Source: Lanius collurio (lineage: Eukaryota > Chordata > Aves > Passeriformes > Laniidae). Taken from it: DNA of 64,000 nt. Under the pieces are notes generated by a model, which worked only from the letters and a program-made list of their open reading frames with translations, was not told the origin of the DNA and did not search any database. The stretch is from positions 6,230,368-6,294,367 of the forward strand of contig JACBWW010000044.1 in assembly GCA_020086605.1 (NCBI GenBank), read 5' to 3'. The number at the start of each line of letters is the position of its first letter. Positions within the stretch are counted from its first letter, which is position 1. Positions 37,118-51,679 of this stretch are shown in pieces. The translations under genes were made by a program, and so were the position numbers.

Positions 37118-37170
37118 GGAAGGAAGGAAGGAAGGAAGGAAGGAAGGAAGGAAGGAAGGAAGGAAGGAAG
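37118..37170. repeat. (GGAA)n microsatellite
   Basis: About 13 units of GGAA follow a 12-base A run. Such an array binds ETS-family factors in vertebrates, but nothing here shows a regulatory role. Confidence 0.95.
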
Positions 37171-40100
37171 TTTTTTACGTAAAATGCAAACTAAGATGAC
37201 AGCAATCCTGGAGCAAAGTAGCTCTAGGGAGTCTTTTCCCTGCCTCATATTGAGATAAAACTGTAAGGGTCAGGGAGAACACAGATGGAGTAACCTGGAA
37301 AACCAACAGATAAATGTGAAAGCAGCCCTAAATGTTCCCCAGAGACACCCAAAAATCAAAGTTCTTCTCTCCATTCCCTCTCCCTCTGACTCCCCGTGTT
37401 GTCTTCACTTTCCTAGTTCATTGTCCTGAAGTGCAAAAGTCATCTCTCGGTATCACACAGGTCTGTTGCAGCTGGTGGGACACCAAACCCTGGTGTCAAA
37501 ATCCTCAAAGTTTCGAAAGCCACCAAGAGCCACTCCTCATTCTCATGTGACATCAGGTGTGCTTCACCTTGCTCATCCAATACAAAAAAAAAAATTATTT
37601 AGTCTTATTTTAGCAATTAATCATGTGGCAAGAAGGCACAGCAGGTATAACTTCACACCTCGTTTTATTTTTTTGTGATACAAATCTGTTAGTACTTTCA
37701 CAAATCAATCAAAAGAAGGCCCCTACTCATTTCCCTGTGATCTGCTGAAGGAATGCTGGCTATCCTTTCCTGGCAAAAAAAAAGAACAATAATTGAGAAA
37801 GAGAGTGAAAAGGTTTTTCAAAAGAATATTAATTCTTGAGAAACAGTAAAAGGTAGAAAATCTTCTGTAGCAGTTATAAATAAGGTTTTCACATTGTGCT
37901 CCCTTTGCCCAGTGCTGTCAGACCCTATAAATCCATTAGTATCAATACCACAGAGTGACAAGTGCCACTTCTGGTCCATTCTTCTCTCTGTGAAGACAGA
38001 AGGGAAGGAATACTGAAGAAAAATGAGAACCAGGTCCCACGTGGCTATTGGCAGGCAGAAAATTCACCAAGCATAAGCTCAGTCAGGGAATTTCATTGGA
38101 AAACAGGAGCTCTGCAGGCACTGGGGATACCAGCAAGAAGGAAACACATCTCCCTCCATAGGGGCTGGTCCGTGAATGACCCAAGCAGGAATGTGGCTTG
38201 CTCTGAGATACAATTTCCCTTCCCGGCTGGTAGATGCACAAGTGGCAGTGTCAGGGGAGCCCCACGAAAGCAGAACTCACTGCTAAAGACATCATCTGAG
38301 ATGTGTCTGAGCGTGTTTCATCGTGACACCTTGGCTGACACTCTGTGGGCTCAGCCGAGACACCCCTGTCACTAAGGCTAAATAAAGACATAAAACCAGA
38401 GCTCCTGAGGTCTCAGTAGTGGATTCAAAGACGCTCAATGGGAGCCCAGCAGTCACTTGTCATCTGTGGAGCGGGTTTGTCATAGGCATTGCTGGGAAAG
38501 AAATCTGTCAGAGACTTGTACATCAACACCAGCTTCTCCTGCTGCCATTCTCCATGGGATTTATTGGCTCAACAAGACCTGATATCACAGGTGGTGTATT
38601 TTAACACCCTTCTGAAAGTCCCCCATGGATCAAGGGAAAAATGTGGATTTAAAGATATACCTATATTAGTTTTGAACACCACTATGAAGAAAGGAGAGGG
38701 GGGAAATTAAACTTCCTTAAGGGTTAAAAACAGTTGAAAATTAAGCTCCCTTAAGGATTAAAAAAGTAAAGATTAGAGAAGAGCTTAAATGTGAATGTTG
38801 ATCAGGACACACACTTAGGCATGCCAAGTCTGGTGTAGGTGAAGTATTTGCCCAGGTGCAGACATGATTTCCATCTCATGCTTTCCACTGCCCATTGCTT
38901 TTACTGGAGTATGAGTTTCAAAGTCTTGGCAGAAATGCTGACACCAACTGCCTGATTTGACCTGACACTTCTGTAGGCTTGTCTGGAGCTAAGAGAATGA
39001 AGACTGACAGGTGACATTCTTACGGTCTGACCTATTTTAATGTCCCATCACAGCAATAAACCCCATTTGTACCCCATAACCCACAGAGCTGATTCTGTCT
39101 GAGGCTGACCACAATCCAAGGAAGGTGTCCCACCCCGTGTTCTTTGCTCTGTTGCCCTGTTGTGGAGGAGCACAGTATCCTCCTGGGTTTTGTTTTCAAG
39201 GAAATCCCTTCCATGGTGTGCATGGCAAGATGAGCTGGGGATCACATTTCTTCTGGTTTACCTGCTACCCATGCCAGTTCAGCCTGGCTGAAATGCAGTA
39301 GTAGCACTTCCATCCCTCCTAGGGCTACCTCACAGATCTTCAGAGAGAAAATGATTTGTGCATCGCCCTGGCCCTTATTAATCACTGCCAAGTACCTCTG
39401 AGATGACAGCTCCACTCCAGGATCTCCTGCTGGTGTCTTTCTGTAGGAATATGCAGAACGGCTGCAGTAATTTAGATTCACAACCTGCCTGAATGTTTAG
39501 GTAAAGACAATTCAATCCATATGTTTTCTCATATGCTTCTCATGTAAAACATTAGTTGCAATGTGGTTTAGACTTTCTGAACAGACAGCTAACACAAAAT
39601 TTTTCAGCAGTAATACTACAGCTGAAAAAAATACTCAAAATTTACTGCTTCCCTATGATTTTAGATCACATTCTATGAAATTAAGCCAGAAACCTGCTGG
39701 TTTGCATCTCTAGGGTATTGTAAACAGCAAATCCACTTTTAATAAATAATAATCCAGTCAGGCTGAGAAAATATAAGACTGGGCTCTGAGCTAATATAAA
39801 TCATAGCAGATAAATGGAAATTGAAGTCTGCAGGTTTACATCAGCTAATGGGTCTGACCCAGGATTTATGTAATAGTTACATAAATCTCTTTACTGAGAA
39901 CTCAAACTCATTTTGTAGAAATTCACCAATTCACCAACTACTGTATCAACTCAAGGAGCAGTTAAGTGTTTGACAGCTTCACAGAGACTTTCTAAGATGT
40001 TCCTCTAGCTACAAAATCATGCCACCGTTTTTGCAAAATGCACCCAAAAATACCCATTCAACCTGTAACTGAGCCTGCTGTGCTCAAGAGAGAACAATCA

Positions 40101-43100
40101 CCAGACAGTTCCTCACTGCAGACAAAAATAAGACAAATGGTCAGTCTCATAACAGCAGACTTGTCTAGACTGAGCAAAATTACATGGACCAAAAACCAAG
40201 AAAAAAAATCAGGGTTATCAAACCCCCTTCACACCCTGTTGCTTAATCCCACTGCGCACACACAGTCACAACTGAATCCGTGCTCACCTCAGCAGCCTGA
40301 CTTACTCTTCAGTGCGGCTTAACAGCATATTGACAGCAGCAAGGAGATAAAAATAGAGACAAACATAACTCTCATGTCAACCAAAGCAACTCCTCTTTTA
40401 TAACTTGGAGCATTTGCTGACACAAACCCAGGCCTTGCAGAGGAGGTGGTAGGTTCATCATGGTTAAACCCAGGCAGCACTCAGAACTCATGGCAGACAA
40501 AACCAGGTTTTTATTAGCTACTAGTCCTTGGTTACTTCTGCAATTCTTATATATTGCCTTTGACCTAAGTGACTTCTCACCACTTTTTTCCCTCAAATTT
40601 GAAGAAATATCAATTGACCAGTCTGTCTTTCACAGCACACCCCTTTCTGTGACACACTGTTTCGGTTCATCTCTGCAGTGGTGCTGTGTTTCCTTTAATT
40701 TGCCCTTGAAGCTCTAATCTCTGGCACATGATATCATGCAAAGTGTGACATCCAAATATCTTCTGAATTGGTTACACTGTCCTGCCCACTCCTTCATTCC
40801 CACAAGGAAGCAGGAGCTCCCAAACAGACAGGAAGGATGAGGTGGAGAGGAAACAGCATCACCTGTGTCTTCCAGCAGAGGTGTTGTCACCTCCACAGCC
40901 CCTGGCTGGCGACTGGACCAAGGCTGAGGGGGCAGCTACAGGGGTTTTCAGAGTAATGCTCTAACTCTTTGTCTAAGGAAATGGTTTCATGACCTGTGAT
41001 CCAAGTATCCACTTTAAATTCTGAATTAGACAAAGAAAGACGATTTCCCCATGATGTGCCCTGACTTCCTGGGCCCTGAAGTGGATTTGCTGAGTACTTG
41101 GCTCTGAAGGGCTTTATAAAGCTTCTGGAAATGGAAACAATTCTTTTACACCTCAATCTTCTTTTTCAAGCAGAAAAATAGATTTTTTTTTTTCCTGCTT
41201 AATGTAAGTCTCACATAAACCAGGAAAAAAAAAAATGCCTCAGGAAAAACACATGCTGCAAAGCCAAGTGATTGGCCAGAATTATTAATACCAGGTTTTA
41301 TTTTGAGGACTTTTCTCATTGCTCTTCACTAGGGATATTGAAATAGATCCAGGCATGTCACAAAGTCTCACTGATTCTGCTTTTACCAACTGTGACTGGA
41401 TATTAGGATAATCTTCTGTGAATATGAAAAACATAAAGGTCAGAAATAAGAAACAGATCCTTGGGAGCCTGGCCCTGTTGGATCCACTGTTGTGGAAAGG
41501 CTCAAATGCAGAAATACCACAGGATTCAGTCATATTTCCTCCTCCAGGGAAGTTTTCTTCCCTCTGGTGCATCAGACCTTGTCTGCTGATGATCTTTTGT
41601 TGGTGCCACAAGTACCCACTACACCTCTGCTCTTCCACACGTGATGGGCCATGAGGTTTCTGCAGCACTTCATTCTGTGCTTAGATGCCAGTCACTGCCT
41701 GGTCTTAAAAAACAGAGTTTGTCTGAGTCCTGATCAGGCTATGATTCAGCTTCCAAAGAAAAACAGCTTCTCAAAAAAAATAAAATATTCCCCTCTATTC
41801 AGCAGGCTGTTATTTTCAGACTAAACAACAACAGAGCAGATTGTTCTTGGCTCTTGCTCCACATGATATAGATGCTGGCTGTTCTTCAAATGCATTTAAT
41901 GATCCCATGCTATGTATGAAGAAATACAAATAGGAAGTAAAGGCAGGTGCATTTTATTTGGCAGTTAAAAGATGCTTACCACTTAAAAGTGAATTTAGTA
42001 CAAGTTATCTGTGCAATAAAGTGAATTTATTGAGCAGAAAATGGTTTCCTTTATACAGTAAATAATCTTATGTATTATAACTTTTTTTTTTTCTTTTCAG
42101 CATCGAGTTGAGCTATTCCACACTGGATACAATTAAATATGAATTGTGCCTGGAAGGACACCAGTTCTATCTATTTTTTCAAATATCCAGGAGGCAAATG
42201 TTCAAGCCTCTGCTCTCATCTGCATGTGCTGTATAATGCCTACATTTCTGCATCATTCTCATGAGAACTGCATCCACGTAACCAATGCTCCTGCTACAGC
42301 TTCAAACAAATCCTAGGCCAACTCCTGCTTCAGTTTCCAAAATCCAGACTATCTCCCCACTACATACGGTCACTGCGCTTTTACAGAGCTTTCCCAAGGA
42401 CCACTGAGAAGCAACATTTTTGCACTTACTTGAAGACTCTTGTGCTGCTAACACTGACCTGGATTAAGTCATATACCAGTTTCTACTGTTATTGTATCTG
42501 AGCACTGTCTCTTTGTCTATTAAATGTTCAAGGGCTGTCTCTGGTCTTTGTCAGGTATCTCACATCGTGATAAATTATCAGGCCAGACAGTTCTTGACAG
42601 TGTAAGCTTTTGGAATAAAAATAAAATATAAATAAACAGACAAAAAACTACCCCAAAACCTACAGCACAACTTTTTTTAACCCATATATTCACATTTTTT
42701 TTTAAAAAATGGATAAAAGTACCTCTTACATTTGTTAACAAGTAAGATTCACTCCTTGCATACAGATGTTAATTCCTATAATTTTTCAGCTCTTGTTTTA
42801 TTTCCCAAGTGTGAAGAGATAGAAGAAAAACCAACAGAACAAAACAAAACACATCCCAAAACCTCACAAAACCCAGCAGGATTTTGATTTGAATTTTCTT
42901 TTTAAAAACAACATTGAACACATTGGGTCAATTTGAAATATTTGAGGTGTCAGGTTTTTGATACTAAATTCCATTAGTCATCACCAAGCAGAATTTCAGA
43001 AATTGAAAATTCTTTTACTAAGAAAAAAAATAACATTCAGAAATAACTTGCAAGTTGCAATAATATCCTCTAGGATACTGAGAGGAAAAACCTACAATTA

Positions 43101-46100
43101 GAAGAACTTCTTTAAAAAAAAAGAAAAAAGACCCGTTAGAGAGCATATTTCTTCACTGTGAGTTATTTAAGAACAAGGGAAAACACTCTTTGACATTTGT
43201 TTAAAATTAGACTTTTCCAATTGTCAAGAAATTTCAAGGTTAGCATTTTTTGAAAAAACCCTGCATTTCTTAAATCCATTTTTTATTGTTGGAACATCTT
43301 GTGATAGCCAGTCAAATTTCAGGCTTTTAATCCTCCTGGCCATTTAAACTTTTAGCATCTCCCATCTTTTTATCTATGCTTTGGAGCCCTCATATCTGTG
43401 TTTTTCTAAGCAAAATTCAGATAAAGAAAAAAGAAAAAAAGTAAAGGGAGACATGGGTAATTTAGAACGTGCTATATTATGGTTTTATCTTGCCTGCTTA
43501 TTTAAAGGCAAGGTTTAAGTCAATCATTCAAGCATTACCTTTTTCCAGTATGTTCCAAGCTTTCAACTTCTGGAGTAAAGATGTCTCAGGATTTTCCCTT
43601 AGGATTTTCTTCAGAATGAAGATTTCTCAGCTAGGAGACAATGGTTCATTTCATAAATCCTTTGTTCTGTTTTGCCATAGGCCCCTTTTTGTTTTTTTTT
43701 TTCCTCTGTGGTCATTCCCAAACCACAAATAATCCAATTACAATTTGTGGGATTCTTCCTTTTTACAGAAGAAGGATAAAAGGACGTGGCTAGAAGAACT
43801 ATGAATATCCCTTATTACACTGAAATTTAGGGGGCACATTTTCAGTAGTAACTTCTTTTGATATCTTGAAAAGGAGGTATGTAAATGCCCCCAAGAGGAT
43901 AATTCTCTGTCTGCCAGAAGAGATGAATCATTTTGTGATGCCTGGAGCAACTTGCATTGACACAGGAGCCTTTGAACAGCTTCCCTCTTCCTTCCCATCT
44001 CCCAAGGAAATTTTCCTTGCTAAAAAAATTACCTGACTCCAACATCTGAGTAAAAATATTTTTCAATAGACATATTTCAAAATAAATATTTCCACTCCCA
44101 AGAATAAAGGAATACATTTTTATTTCACAAGGACTGGACATTTTAATAATTTTTTTTATTCAAGATTTTTTACCTGACTTACCAGAAGTAACTTACTAGT
44201 CCTGGATATCTAAGTAGAGAGTTTCTACTAAGTGCTGTATTTTGCTCTCTTTAAGGTGGGCTGAACTTCTGAAAAATAAGGTCACTTCCACATCTAGAAA
44301 GGCTGAGGGTCAGATTTTCAGACATAAATACTCAGATGGTCACTTGCTGACCTGTAGTTGGAAACCTGTCTGCAAACTGGGAGGCTCAATGGTCAAAGTG
44401 CTCAAAGCTGCCTCTGGGTTCTTGTGTTTCTGTGTCATATTCCAGCCAAGAAACCCTAAAATGAAGAAATCTTACCACAGGGAAATTCATTGTGGCAATT
44501 TCTAGAAATCTCAGCTAATGTTCTCTTTTCTCCAATGCCATCATTACTGTCATTGCCGGAAAGGAGACTGGGCTGCACAATTTTGGGTCCAAAGATGCTG
44601 GAAAGTCAGGTTTCCTCTCACAGGAAGAGACTGTGGCTTGAAGTGTGACACCTGAAATGAATGGAAAAATCCACAAAGGGCCTCTAGGGATTCATGGGAA
44701 TTGAATCTGTGGAAGTGTGGTCACTTCCCAGAATGTCCCAGAAATGGTGAAATCATATTTTTCAAGCATGGCATGGTGGGCAAGGAGATGTAGTACACTC
44801 AATTTTAGGGTTTTTTTCCCCCCATAAATCTATGTCAGACTGCCAGTTTAAGCTGAAAAGCATTTTCCTAAAATTTTACTTCCTCTGAGGAACAAAGGGC
44901 AAAGGGACACGTTTTTCTAGGATTTGTCTGAGTATCTCTAAAGGCCATAAGAGCTTGAAGGAAATCAGGGCTAAGCTCTCTTCAGGAAATGCTATTCATC
45001 TGAGACAACAAACTTGTCAATGAAGCTCACAAATTACTTTGCAGATGAAAATGGAGATCAGCAGAAGCAGAACAAAATATGCATTTTTAATATTTCAGAT
45101 ACATGCTCAAGCCAATAGTTATGAAGCTGGAAGTGTCCAGCCAAATGTGATGTTTTCTGAAAGTGCTCTTCTGACCCGGAGGGAACTCTGGAATTCCCAG
45201 CAGCGGATGTAGCTATGAAATCTGAAATTGCCAGATTTAGGGGCTGTAGAAATTGAGCTGGGAAGGCTTACACACAACATCTCGTGACTATTGCCTTCCC
45301 AGTTGTTCAGTATTGGAATTTAAAAAGATCCAGCTAACTGAAATTAGCTCGCAGTTTGTTCCTCCTGCCTTTTGGAAGTGCTGCTCTCAAGCGTTTTGGA
45401 AGATGATTTTGCCAAATAATGGATCAGGTGAACCAGATATGGTTTGCAATTTTCAATCTCATACAGACTGTATCCAACCGACCCAAATGAAATAAAAAAT
45501 TAAAAAAAAAAGGAAAGGAAAAAGTTGTACATGACCAGATGCATGAGGTCTTGAGGATGGCATGCATTGAGGAATGGGCTGCTGTGTTTCACTCAGGTTG
45601 TGGTGGTTTATTCCATAATGTGCCTCCAGGAAGGGCTTGAGACCGAAATATGTAAGCTTGAGTTTGCATTTTTTGTGGGGCTGCATATGCCTGAGCTACG
45701 AACAAATTCAGATACATGGTTAATAACAAAAAGAAAAGTATTTTCAATAAGGCTTTTATTCTGGACAGTTATCAGTTCTCTGTCTAGGTCAAAATTGATT
45801 TAAATCTTGATTTGGGCTGAAAATGGCAGTCCTCATAAATTTATAGTGTTTGCTTTTGCTCTTACACACAAAACTGGACAAATAAAAAGTCCATTTCAAC
45901 AAGAAGCTTGCACATTCTGGTGGAATTAGTAGCAGAGAGCTCAAAAAGTGATTTGTGTGATGTAACATGTTCAATCATAGGACATTTGAAAATACTCCCC
46001 TCTGCACAGATAAAGGGAGAGCAAGCCAAACCAAAACCAAACCAGCTGTACCTTACAGAGTACAATCAACATTTTGAGTGTACGAACGAGGAACGATAAT

Positions 46101-49100
46101 CCTTAATTTCTACTGAAATTTGTTATATTGCTCAGAAGTTTTTTCTCACTTGAATCCAAATGAATCTACACACAAACTTCTGATTCCCTCCAGAGCTGAC
46201 TGACAGTAAAATGGAAATCAGGGCTGTCTGTAAAAATGCATCCCATGAAAAATCGGATTGAGTTGGGATCCTATATGGGTTCCTCCACATACCTATGGAT
46301 CACAAAATTTTTAAGAGCAGTGTTGTACTATTTCTTTTCAAGTGTAAAACCCTGGATTTTTGTAACACCCTGTCATTTGAAACAATTTGTGTAAAAAAAG
46401 AAATTAAATCTCCTGTTACTTTCGGATATTTGAAAGGACACTCCTTTCTCATGGAATGTATAAAAATATTTAGATGTCTAATTCTTTTACAGTTTTATTC
46501 TACTACGAGCAAGACATTTTGCTGCCTTTTTTAGACGAATGTATATGCTCTTCAGTGAATTAAGAACTCAGAAGGGCTTGGCAATAAGGATTTCTCAAAT
46601 ATTATGTCTGTCATTTTTTTTGTCTATAATTATCTGTCAAATCCACTATCAAGCTGTGTCTTGCTTGTGAAACTCCAGAAATAAACCAAACAATACATTT
46701 ATGAATATTTTTAAATGTAGAAATGGTATTTATTTGCAGATTTTTGGTATGGAAACAGGTGGTTGCCTGTGAAAAATGTTCTGGGCATTTTTTAAAAACA
46801 TTTTTTCAAGCAAATAGTTTATACATAAAACTACCATATGATTTTGAGGAAGATTTCATGTGAATTAGTTTTACAGGTATTTTTGAATATTTGATGGTAT
46901 ATTTTTATTCATTTAGTATTACTGTGTGTGCTCAAAAATGGAAAGACTTACAGAAATGTTCAAGCTCTGAAGCAACAGATTTGAAAGCTCTGAATGTCAT
47001 AAAATTTAGATTTTTCTGGATCATTAGCAGAAGAAAAATATTAGCCTTTACTGAATACATGATATTACTCTAGAAACAAGCACCGAACCAATGAGTGTGC
47101 TTTTCATCAAGAGATTAGAAGGGCTTTACATTGTAAATGGTACCAGGGAAAGAGGAGACATAATATTACCAAGATTACTAATTTAAGTCACAGTTGGACT
47201 GAAAAAAATATATTTTCTCCAATCCATTGTTTTCCTCTCCCCATCGTCACCTCCACACAATCTGGAGGGAAAATAACCAAATAACCCAAAAAAGAGGAAG
47301 AAATTCAAATACCATGCCGCACCTGACATTTTGGGTTTGCTACTGCTAACTTAGTTTGGAATAAGATTCAATGCTTTCAAAATGAAAATTGTATCATGAT
47401 GTAAATATCAGTGGAATTAAAAAATACTTGGTTTACTGTTATGTATTTTCAGTCAAAACACCAGAAATTTAAGATGGTGGAAGACTTTAAGTTCTCCTTG
47501 TGCTGATGCCACACTTTTTTCATGTAATAAAGTTCCCCTCAACCCTTTCCATCAGTTTCAGAAATAAAAGAGCTCTTCACAGAGTGACTTCCAGTGTACT
47601 CCATGTAGCTAAGTGACCATGAAGTCACATCCACATGCTAAAAACACCTTCACAGCTGTCATTAGACAGCAAGTCTTCTCCACATGGGAGTTAAGGTATA
47701 TTACTAAGATCGGTAATTACCTTAATTTAAATGTTCCAAAAAGTCCTAGTTTGTTATTCCTTGTCTTACAGCAATACCTGAGGAAAACATTGAAAAGATT
47801 TCACTCGGGAAACCATTGTACTCTGAGTACTCATTGTAGGCTGCTGCTGCAAACAGCAAATTGAGCTGGGTGAAGCCCAGCGCAGTCTTCAGCTCCCCAG
47901 TATCTCATTTATCATAGAAGATGCTGCAGAAAAACGGAAAATTGCCACCTTTTAAGCCATCGTGTTTGTCTCTTTATAAACACTCACCAGTGAAATACTT
48001 TATATTAATGTTGCTTTTTAAATGAGTGTTAGGCACAAAGGCCAAAAGAATTATTATTTCATCAGTAAACTGCATCCAGAGTACCTCACACCTCATTCCC
48101 CTGCTCTCCAACAGCTGGAAACAGAAATGGTCTAATCATGCACAGCCTCCTGCACATTTGAGTGTAAATTCAGATGAATGCCACATGCAAATCTGGCCTG
48201 TGTTTGTCAGGTGAAAAGCTTCTGTGAACTCCTCCCTGTGTCTCTCCTGCTGATCAAACCCTGGTCAGAGCAAGCCCTTTCCACAGACACAGCACTCCTG
48301 CTCCTTCATGATTCTCTCGTCTCTTTTTGGAACCTTTTTGTACAAAAGCGACTAAACCACAGGCAGGGCAGGGCTAAGAGTCTCATTTAGCATTTAAAGC
48401 TAGTAGAATTAGAAGAATTGAAAATGAAAAGGCAACACTGAAATGAGAAATCAGACTGTTCTCCTCTTGTAAAATGTGGGACGTTGCAGAAGATGTACAG
48501 ACTAGAAACAAAATTAACAAGTGTTCTCATTATGTGGTGATGTGCAAATTTCCAGGTACTTTGAAGGCAAAGAATAATGCAATGATACTGGTGTGAACCC
48601 CTCTAAATATTAAGCAATGCTCATTTAAAATTCCAGTGATGGTGTGGTAACTTTTTCATTTCTGAAGAAAAGGAGCTGGCAATTTTTGGAGCTGTTATTA
48701 CTTCCAATGGGAAAAAGCAGCAGGTCAAAATCATCCATAAAGAAAGAATCATCCATCCAATATCTTGATCCTAATGGAAACATTTACAAAACTGCAGCAC
48801 CTTTTGGGTTAGAGGTTTGGGATGGAAATGAAGCTGCTTTAACTTGATGGGCCCATTTCCCCTCAAATGTATTTACTACATGTGCTGCAGACAATAACCT
48901 GCAGCTATGAAAATGCTATGTTTGAAGGATTATCCTGTGTCACCAAAGGGACTCTTTATGAGGAATAAAGCAGATGTAAAGCTGTTTAAATTATTTCCAG
49001 AACAAAGGTGAAAATTTCAGAATAACATACTTTCTCAGATGTCAGCCTCTCTGCTAAAGACTCATCCCAAGATCTGCTGGAGCCTTTGGAGAGACAGTGG

Positions 49101-49217
49101 GGCTTAGTGCATTTTCCTGAGTTCGGGCAGTGATGTGTGTATTCCAGTGGGGTGTTGGGGAACTGCAGGAGTTTTTCTTCTTTTCTTCCTTTGAGGTAAT
49201 ACCTGTCTTGGGTTTGC
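37171..49217. other. Intergenic DNA, nothing recognised
   Basis: AT-rich non-coding sequence with short homopolymer runs. Open frames are below about 130 residues and show no domain pattern. I could not identify exons, RNA genes or transposons. Confidence 0.5.
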
Positions 49218-50240
49218 ATGACCTGGTTTTGGTAGCAGGGCTATAGGGGTGGCTTCTGTGAGAAGCTACTGGAAGTTTCAGTGTTCAGCAGAACCCATGC
49301 CTGGCAGCTCCACGATGGACATGCCACTGACCAGTGCTGGTTCAATTAGAAATGGTGGTGATACCCCAGTGACAACAGATTTAAGAAGAAAGAAGAAAAA
49401 AAAAAAGTTATTTTGCAGCTGTAATTGCAGCCAGAGGAGAGCAGGGTGAGAAGAACAACTCTGCAGACACCCAGGGCAGTGCAGGAGAAGGGGCAGGACG
49501 AGCTCAGTTACCGCAGCTGGGAATCCCCTGCAGCCCTTGGTGAAGGCTGTGGTGAGGCAGCTGTTCCCCTGCAGCACATGGAGGGCATAAGGCAGCAGAG
49601 ATCCACCTGCAGCCCATGAAGGAGCCCACACTGGAGCACGGGGATGCCTGAGAGAGGCTGTGACCCCATGGGAGGCCTGCACTGGAGTAGGGTCCTGGCA
49701 GGGACCTGTGACCCTGTGGAGAAAGGAGCCCACGCTGGGAGCAGGTCTGCTGCAGGACTTGTGACCCCTTGTGACTGAAGGACTGACCCCATGGGAGCAC
49801 ATGGTACCCACATGGCAGCAGTTCATGGAGAGCTCTTGCCCATGGGATGGACTCACGTTGGAGCAGTTCATGGAGGGATCCCATGGTGCAGCAGGGGAAC
49901 GACTTCTCTCCCTGAGCAGCTGGAGAAGCCATGGGTGAGAAACTGCCCATAATCCCCATTCCCTGCCTCCCTGTGCTGCTAGGGCAGGAGGTAGATCTGG
50001 AAAGAAGAAAGTGCTGGGGGAAAGGTGTTTTTCAAGGGCTTATTTTACTTCTCATTATCCTGCTCTGATTTTGTTAGTAGTAAATTCATTTCATATCCCC
50101 GAACTCGGTCTGTTTTTCCCATGATTGTATCAGCTGAGTGATCTCTCCTGATGCTTATCCCAGCCTATGAAACTTCTGGTGCATTTTCTCTGTCCCCAGC
50201 AACTGCACCAGGGAGGGCTCTGGCTTCTCTCATTGTCCCT
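49218..50240 (+). mobile_element. Passerine-type LTR element (solo LTR or non-autonomous copy)
   Basis: The start TGACCTGGTTTTGGTAGCAG, the GTGAGAAGCTACTGGAAG motif, the A-rich run before TTTTGCAGCTGTAATTGCAG, and repeated CCCACGCTGG(A)GCAG units at 49.6-49.9 kb follow an LTR family I know from songbird genomes. The 3' side has a TAGTAAATTCATTT polyadenylation-like motif and a U5-like tail. I saw no second LTR or coding region. The right border is approximate. Confidence 0.7.
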
Positions 50241-51582
50241 TCTCAAAGGCTGCAACATACAGAAGCAGAGCATCTGGGCTCCAGAGAGCTTTCATCACAC
50301 ATTTGGAAATATATGGCAGGAGGAAACATGAAATGAAAACTACTTCTCACTTTACTGGTAGAAAATAATTCAATCTCAGCAATCTTCTTTTCCCCTCCAA
50401 GAAACTTAAAATATGAAACTAGATTAATTTTATTTTAAATTCTGCACTGTACAACAGAGGACAAGCCCCATTAAATTATATTACTTGTTATACAATAAAC
50501 ATTTTTTGCTAATTTAGAATTGAAGCTTTCTTGGCCCTCTAAATTTCTTCTCAGGTGAAGACATGGGAACAGCAGAGGTTTAGGGAGGATTACAACTGGT
50601 CTAAATGTCTCTGAGAAGCTTCAATGGTAGAAAGGAGCTGTTCTTTCTATCCGAACCAGAAGCACCCATAAGGCTCAATAAGCTCAGTGCTCTACTGACA
50701 AATTTATGAAAGTCAGCCTGGTCTTCCTGGAGAGCATCAAACTCCCCCTTGCTTCTTGCTGCCACCACAGGGGCTCAGTTCACTGCTGCTTTGTGTCTGA
50801 TCCCTGCTGGGTTCCCTCTGCCACTTAGCTCACACTGCCCTGGAAAGGGCTCCACACTCTGGTGTTCCCAACTTTGGGCTAAATTCTTACCAGCACTGAA
50901 AGAAGCAGCAAAACAAAGAGCCATTTTCTGTCCTGCCTGGAAACTCTTCTGCAGTGCCACTGCCAGAGATCATCTCTCTGTCAGCTTGGCACTATGCCTG
51001 CTGCATCCTCATCCCTGCCCCTTCCATCAGCAGGGACTCCTGCACATCAGCACTCAGGCTGTCCTACACCATGCACAGAGCTGTGTCAGAAGAGCAGAGA
51101 TCGCATTTCCTTGCCATTCATAACAGACACAAGAAACATGAGTCACAACAACTGCTTCTTGGACGTGACAGAATATATTACCTTCACACAAAATTCAGTG
51201 AAAAAGACTGTTGAGATCTAAGCTTCCAATGAAGCATTGACATCTATGAGTTTTAATTTGGGGTCCAGAAATTCCTTGAGTTTAAAAAGAACCAAACTTT
51301 GTGTCAGAAAAGCTTTTTGTGCAAGGAATAAAACTGCCTGAGGCACTGGAACACAAAATTTCTGATTACTCAGGTTACATATGCAACCCTGACAAGTAAT
51401 TCTGTTGTCATGTGCAACAATAGCAGAGGTTTTAATATTCCAAAGAAATAAACAGTTCAAACCATGGAGCTCAGCAATATCTTTTGAGATTCTGAAAGAG
51501 GACCTTACTTGCTTTACCTCTTGATGAACTGGTAAGGGGGTGAAAAATGCCCACAATATGAAGAAATGCTCAGTGTGGCTGA

Positions 51583-51645
51583 AATCATGGATTCCTAGAG
51601 TGGATTTTGGATGAAAGGGACCTTAAAGACCAGCCCAGGACAGGG
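51583..51645 (-). mobile_element. CR1 LINE tail fragment
   Basis: Read on plus, ATCATGGATTCCTAGAGTGG and GAAAGGGACCTTAAAGA are the reverse complement of a CR1 3' end. It adjoins the LTR beginning near 51,680 and may be one end of the CR1 whose internal part appears at 52,600. Confidence 0.7.
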
Positions 51646-51679
51646 CTGGTTTTCTGGGCTGAACCTGCAGCATTGTAGA

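Noticed and set aside
20142..49217. Search for exons, tRNAs, CRISPR arrays or a gene cluster in the central region
   Set aside because: Nothing met the standard: no domain, no paired splice sites with matching phase, no cloverleaf, no regular spaced repeats.
49278..49960. Frames of up to 197 residues on minus
   Set aside because: They lie wholly within the LTR-like element, antisense to it, and arise from its tandem CCCACGCTGG-type units.
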